Source: Grammothele lineata
Taxonomy: Eukaryota; Basidiomycota; Agaricomycetes; Polyporales; Polyporaceae
Direction of reading: 5' to 3'
Assembly: GCA_002150815.3 (NCBI GenBank)
Contig: NDFF03000010.1
Coordinates: 1-64,000, forward strand
DNA length: 64,000 bases
Shown here: positions 59,101 to 64,000 of the stretch, one piece after another
Numbering within the stretch: the first letter of the stretch is position 1
Layout of the letters: every line of letters begins with the position of its first letter
The notes under the pieces: model-generated
What the model saw: the letters and a program-made list of their open reading frames with translations, nothing else
Database searches by the model: none
Told to the model about the DNA's origin: nothing
Made by a program: the position numbers and the translations under genes

Positions 59101-59409
59101 CTGCGCAGCGGTGCGTACCTGGTCCTTGACAGCGGCGACACCGTCCTCAGCATCGCTCGGCTCGGCGCCCGAGGTCTTGTCCTCGTCGTCTTCAACCTCG
59201 TCGTTGGGCTGCGGCTCGTCATCCTCGGAACGCGGCTCGGGGCGAGAGCGCTTCTTCCGAGGCGCCACCCGTTGAGACGACTTGCCTTGAGGGGCGGTCT
59301 TCTTTCCGCGATCGGGCGACATCGTGTCGGCGCGAGGGCGCTTGGGGCCAGGCGGTCCACCCGGCGCAGACGCGGACGGCGGGGGCGGGTGGTCGACGGG
59401 AGGAGGCAT
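56172..59409 (-). CDS. hAT transposase with BED-type zinc finger, apparently intact
   Basis: ATG is at 59409-59407 and TAA at 56174-56172, with about nine exons separated by short introns. Order: a Pro/Lys-rich acidic-basic N-terminus (KKRSRPEPRSEDDE); a BED zinc finger split by an intron (RFVCKK, then GNLSRHVKAC); INIGMDGWTSPNVIAFLG with the first catalytic Asp; HAITSDNAETND with the second; RCFAHVLNLVVK; VKTRWNTVTLVLERAL. The C-terminal dimerisation domain is STDAERAFSRGRLTVSRLRH, followed by RANTVLGSWAR. This is the standard order of fungal hAT transposases. A very acidic insert (NGEDGLDDDDDVADES) sits near 57.7 kb. I found no stop or frame break in the exons checked, though not every junction was verified. 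Confidence 0.88.
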
Positions 59410-60744
59410 GGGTGCGCGGGATTGGAGGCCTGAAGAAAGAGGAGACGAGTCTAAATGAGCGAAGAGCGCGGTAGACGAGGGAGAGAAGATCCGAAGGGGC
59501 GAGGGGAGTTCTCAACGTACCTTCCAACGTTCGAACGTTAACTTATGGATTCACGCGGGACACCCGTATGGGGCACTTGTCGGATATCCTGTCGCCCTCG
59601 TCACGATTGCGCAACGATTGCGAGGAGAGTCCTAATCGATGAAAATCGAGTCAGCGTGGGCACTTCAACGGCACGTTTGGTCTACTCGGGGTAGCCAGTG
59701 CTCGTATCGCCCGAAAGATCAGAGCGTACTCACCAAGGAGGGTATCCATGGCCCAATATTCGAGGCCAGGCATGCGAAATGCCATGCTCGAATGACTGCA
59801 GAGTGATTAATCAAGAGTCAGAAATATTCTTCCACTAGCTGCATTACTCACCTGACACGCAGGCCCGGACGCCGCTTAGTAGAGAGCGCGTTGCGGTTCG
59901 ACGAGCCGCTGCTGTCGCGCGGCGAGGAGTACCCCCAAGGCCCGGGGCTGAGCACCATCTGAGACACGGTCACGAACGTGCAGTTAGCACTAGTGTCGGG
60001 CGGCCGAAAATCAGAGATACGTACCGGCATACGGACCCGCGGATCCCGAGATAACGGGAGGAGGCAAGGAGAGGAAGAGGGAGGAGTGGAGAAACGAACC
60101 AGAGGCCGTGCGGCCTCCCGGCGCTTAAACCTGACACGCCCGCTCAGTCGCCGCTGCTGCTTCTTTTGGGCGCGCGTGTCTATGCGACTTTAACGTTTCA
60201 ACTGCGGCCTTCGAGCCTCGCTCCTCGCCTTCCGCTACCTTCTCAATCCCCTCCTCTAGCTCACTACCTCTCGCTCGTCCTCTATCGCTCCCATCACGCG
60301 TCCACACGGGCTCGTCGGCGTGCCTGACATGTGTGGTACACGTTCCTTCCACCAGCACAGATCGTAATCTGTGGCTGGGCACACGGCGCTTATTTGGCAA
60401 GTTGGGCCCTCCCGACCCTCCAAGCCTCGCGCTCGCCGCCCTCAAGCCTCAGTCGCATCGCATGGAGCACCAGAGGGCAGAATATCAATTGCAAACGGTC
60501 CCGGTGAGTCGTTTATCCGTAGGGAGCTTTGTCGGCCACCGGCAATCCCTGTCCGTGTCGGCCGCCGCGATTGGCAGAGTCGTTCTCATCATGCCCCCGC
60601 CATGCCGCCCCGCAGTGCAGGGATATCAGTCGCCCCCGGACGAGCAACTCGCACACGCACTTCTCAGAGTGTCTCCTGCCCCCCGCTAAGTCCCCCCCGC
60701 CCCCTGCTCTCTCCAGCCGCCCACCGTCTAGCTCTCGCTACCAC
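59410..60744. other. Internal hAT spacer between transposase and passenger gene
   Basis: It contains the presumed divergent promoters. Short ORFs exist (for example around 60.3-60.7 kb on the plus strand) but have no splice or domain support. It could include 5' exons of the passenger gene. Confidence 0.4.
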
Positions 60745-62096
60745 GATGACTACCGCTATCGACCGCCTTGAAGCCCATCTGTACCTGTTCGTGGACATCG
60801 CCAACCGCGATTTCCTCGAGGCGGGGACGACGCACTGGATGCCGCTGCTGGTGAACGGGCTGGTGTCGACATTCATGGTACGCACCTTCATCATGATTTC
60901 TCACTCATCACACATGGAACTCACATTCGAAATGTTACACATACTCAACAGCTCAACTTGCCCCTCACCGATCTCGCTCTCGCGACGATCGAACCGATCG
61001 TCTTCGACAAATGGGTCGCTATGGCCCATGGAGAGGAGCTGGCGAGGTGCGAGGTTAGCGACGAGCAACAGTCGACTATCCTTCACCTCGCCCTCGCCTA
61101 CCGAGCGATCGCATACCGGCTCTACGGCGTCACCCCCGAGCACTTCGAGATGCTCAGCATGCTCCTGGTCAACGCATACTCGGCTTTGGACGAGCACGAG
61201 CCTGCCGACGAAGTTCTGGAAGACCTCGCCAGCGGGTTACATGACATCCTACCGAAGGTCAGTAGTCCCCTGATGAATCCGAGTTGTGGCCAACGGCTGA
61301 CTCTGACGACTGCTCGTCACAGGGTGTATTCGACGAGCTCTCTCCCTCCGGGCGTCTTCGGGCTATGTGCAACCCCATGCCCGCGACACTTGCGTCAGAG
61401 GATGCGAACGGCCGTTCGCCCACCACGACGCCCCGCACCAAACCTCCCCCCGCTGTATCGCCCTCGCTCCTCGCCGCGGCGGCACTCGTCTTCGCCGAGC
61501 TCACCGGCCGCACCCTCGACTTTGGCGCGGACGCCGCGACTCCGGCCAACGCAGACGAAGCGAACCCCGGGACCGACCCCTCTACTTCCACCTCGACCGT
61601 ACTTCCGACGGACACCGCCGCCAACGTCCACGCAAGTGAAGCTGCCCCTAACACGCTTCCCCTTGAGGTGTCCGGCTCCCCCAACATCGTCCTCTCCGCT
61701 GAGGCTCCCCCCGCCGCTACCATTGCCGCCACTTCTGTCACCCCCGCCACCAACGCTGAGGAAGCCCGTCCCCACGTAGCAGCTCAGGAGGTCCCCAGCG
61801 CGGCTGCCTCCGCAGACGACATCGCGCGCGTGGAAGCTGCGAGGCGTGAGCTCTCGTTGCGCGCTGCGCGCGCCCACGCGGCTGCCCGCGCGGGTGTCCA
61901 TAGCGTGGCCACGGAGCGTCGCCGCTGGATGTCAGCGGAGGCCATAGGACGCCGCCACGCTCCCGCGACGCGCTTGACGGAGGATGATGGCGGGGACGTG
62001 TCCGACTCGAGTGTTCCCGATCTAGTGTCCGTTTCAGGTAGTAGTGTAGATTGGAGTGGTGAGGAGGACTTCGATGATGATGTCGACTCGGAGTAG
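60745..62096 (+). CDS. hAT passenger gene, unknown function
   Basis: Exons are 60745-60877, 60952-61257 and 61323-62096, with stop TAG. Both introns are in phase and about 65-75 bp. The N-terminal ~145 residues look all-helical (TAIDRLEAHLYLFVDIA, then LHLALAYRAIAYRLYGVTPE). The middle is Thr/Ala/Pro-rich and low in complexity. The C-terminus is basic then strongly acidic (SGEEDFDDDVDSE). No catalytic motif or known domain was recognised. It lies fully inside the hAT element, divergent from the transposase, so it is transposon cargo or a second element-encoded protein such as a transposition helper; that role is inference. Confidence 0.75.
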
Positions 62097-62561
62097 TAGT
62101 ACACTCTATATAAAGTTCGCATTATAACAGCCTGTATGTAGGGGTATACGAATGAAACGAATGTCAAGTAACTGTTATGTTAACATTGTAGTAAACCCTT
62201 GTTGTCTGGTGTGCTCGTGCAGCTTCCATAGCTAGGGATACCACCACGCTGCCCGGGCGCTTATTCGTCGTCTCTGCGCGCGTCGCGTTTCGTGCGAGCC
62301 CCGCGCACAGATGCAGCAACATCTCGTGCGGCGGCACACAATAAACAAATTAAAGTGCAATTTGATGCATAAAAACCTGCGATTCACTGCGGATCGACCC
62401 GCGCGGCTCGGGGAAATCAGGCAACCGCGATCCAGAGCCGCACCTGAGCCGGACTCGCACTGAGCCAGAGTCGCGGCTCCGGGTCGATACGGCTCCGGCT
62501 CCCAGTACCCGCGGGTATATCCGCAAGGTGAGCCGGATCCGTGTTCAGCCTTATTACAGCT

Positions 62562-64000
62562 TGAGGCGCTCCAAGTGGGGGACGTGCCGGTCGCCACCCT
62601 GCGCGAGCCCGCGACGGGACCTTCTCTGACGAAGCATGGGACCGCCGCGTTGGATTGGATCCAGATCTTGGGCGGGACCCCAGCCGGGGCTTCGTCACGC
62701 GGGTGGAGGACCCAGAGACCCTTGGCGCGGCCTTGGACGGCGGTGGGGCGTTCTTACAGCCCCATCTGGCCGGCGACGGCGCTCAGTGCCGTGCTGGTCA
62801 GGAAGCCGCAGCTGTCGGTCTAGATGTGGAATATGTCATGGGGAGCGTCTGTAACATCGGTATGAGAAACAATTTGCGCGATTGCTCAATACAACCGCAC
62901 TTACATTGATCGTCGACACGGAAAATCTTCTCTTCGGCGAATCTCAGAACGAGTACGAGAATCGAAAAGCCGAGATCGAAACGTGTTGCCCGTTGCGACG
63001 TCAGCTACATCATTGAGGTGAGCAGGACAGATAAACTCGGCGAATCAGAAACCTTACTTGATTCGCATTCGATTCGCATTCGAGCGGGTTGCGCCGTCTA
63101 TCATCTCCGGGTTCCCTCGTGCTCCTCTCGTAGTCCTTGGGGGCCTCCATCAGGAACACCTTATTGACCTTTGCGCCGAACCCGACGAATACGCGTCCGC
63201 GCAGGACGGACTTCTGGGTCAAGAACACGCGCAGGTCGTCCCTGCGCTGACTGACTATCTGGCGCGGTACGGGCACTTGTAGCATGCGCCACAAGCCGAA
63301 GTAACGCGCGAAACGATGCGTTTTGCGCGATACCGTCCTTGCCAAGGTCGTTGATGGCCTCGAGCCGTGCGACCTGCTGAACCTTGCCATCATACTAATC
63401 GGGCTTGCCCATAAAGTTGCTGTGGAGGCCGAGTCCGCGGTCGCAGACGATTCTGCCGCCGCCGCCGCCGCCTTCGTCGTCCTTATCGCGTGGCAATCCT
63501 TCATCTCGCACCCGTCTTCATCGCCCTGCCCACCCAACTTGTCTCCACCTCACCCAGTAGCTCCTCGAGTCCACCCAAACAGCACCCCCGAGCAGGCTGG
63601 GACGACAACTGCGCAAGACTGAGAGTCTCGGCATGACTGCCATCGAGGCCCGCTCGGTTCGCCACAGGGCTAACCCATAAAGCTTCCGGGCGGTCAGACG
63701 CAGTCTCGTTAGGACTCGGACCTCCCGCCGTTCGACCGCTAGTCGTAGGTGACCTAGGAGATGGCCTCCAGTCAGCCGTCGTTCCTCCTAGGGAGCTCAG
63801 GGGAGGGGGGGGGGATGCGGGGAACGAACATCATCACACGCGACATGCGAACGACGGAGAGTGGGGAAGAGTGCGAGCAGGCTGGCAGGGCAGGCACTCA
63901 CCTTCAACGTCGTCGGACGTGGCAGTCCGAGTCGGCTTCTACCTTGCCACGACGCCATCCGCGGTGGACGTTTCCCTGGTGCGCGGCTTGCCGTTATGCC
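62562..64000. other. Right flank of the hAT element, no gene assigned
   Basis: The segment 62562-62870 is an open, exon-like stretch (see the split-ORF entry). A minus-strand ORF at 63010-63537 ends in FGAKVNKVFLMEAPKDYERS. Its other frames also look partly coding, so it may be a frameshifted relic. From about 63640 to the window end I see nothing coding, only a short poly-G run near 63810. Confidence 0.4.

Larger units (their letters stand above)
55263..62553. mobile_element. Complete hAT-superfamily DNA transposon, 7,291 bp
   Basis: The left end is TAAGGCTGAACACGG and the right end is its exact inverse CCGTGTTCAGCCTTA. The 8-bp TTACAGCT duplication flanks both. Next to each end are about 180 bp of subterminal repeats rich in GGATCCG, ACCCGCGG and AGCCG motifs (55270-55450 and 62385-62540), the usual transposase-binding region. 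Inside are a BED-finger/hAT transposase gene on the minus strand and a divergent passenger gene on the plus strand. Both ends and the transposase look intact, so the element may be able to move. Confidence 0.95.

Noticed and set aside
63010..63537. Minus-strand ORF considered as a peroxin-11-like protein
   Set aside because: Only a vague similarity in one alternative frame with a stop; not enough to name a family.
1..64000. CRISPR arrays, bacterial-type operons, riboswitches
   Set aside because: Spliced genes, eukaryotic transposons and the repeat structure show a fungal nuclear sequence. No regularly spaced short repeats with unique spacers were seen.

Overview
The window looks like part of a mushroom-forming basidiomycete (Agaricomycetes) genome. 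Genes are split by many 45-65 bp GT-AG introns. The gene content is typical of that class: chromodomain Ty3/gypsy and Helitron elements, a KDZ transposase with a TET/JBP oxygenase beside it, F-box/LRR-type tandem paralogs, an RPA3 homolog, a QDE-1-type RNA-dependent RNA polymerase relic and a hAT element. No sequence search was run. Family names rest on motifs read in the translations and on remembered family features.

Left part (1 to about 31.4 kb, mostly AT-richer). A Ty3/gypsy element, whose 5' end lies outside the window, ends in an LTR at 4314-4759. It is inserted in the tail of a decayed, reverse-strand Helitron (4760-11655; RepHel gene with four in-frame stops and a frameshift). Next is a compact cluster of four multi-exon genes (12458-21143). 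These encode an AT-hook/acidic nuclear-type protein, a small unknown protein, a TET/JBP-like 2OG-Fe(II) oxygenase with one in-frame stop, and a proline-rich protein with a basic NLS-like stretch. A GC-rich array of ~170-180 bp units follows (21.4-23.4 kb), inverted around a 107-bp near-perfect palindrome. Then come three tandem F-box-like paralogs: one broken by a 694-bp internal tandem duplication, one with two stops, one apparently intact.

Right part (31.4-64 kb, GC-richer). RPA3 (31407-31944) is followed by a gene-poor stretch and a degraded RdRP relic (36.67-38.39 kb). The centrepiece is an apparently intact KDZ transposase gene (39608-43395, minus) with an apparently intact TET/JBP dioxygenase gene 201 bp upstream on the same strand (43597-45574). 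This matches the transposon-borne DNA-modification pairing known from Agaricomycetes. Beyond it lie an RNase H1-N/viroplasmin-like gene, a long gene of an expanded Agaricomycete family of unknown function, and a Pcl-type cyclin with degenerate exon copies upstream. Last is a complete hAT element (55263-62553) with 15-bp terminal inverted repeats, an 8-bp target duplication, a transposase gene and a divergent passenger gene. Two copies of a ~135-bp MITE lie at 38726 and 54951.

Taken together this is an accessory, transposon-rich region. At least five kinds of mobile element and two different TET/JBP-class oxygenases lie within 64 kb, with few ordinary host genes (RPA3, cyclin).
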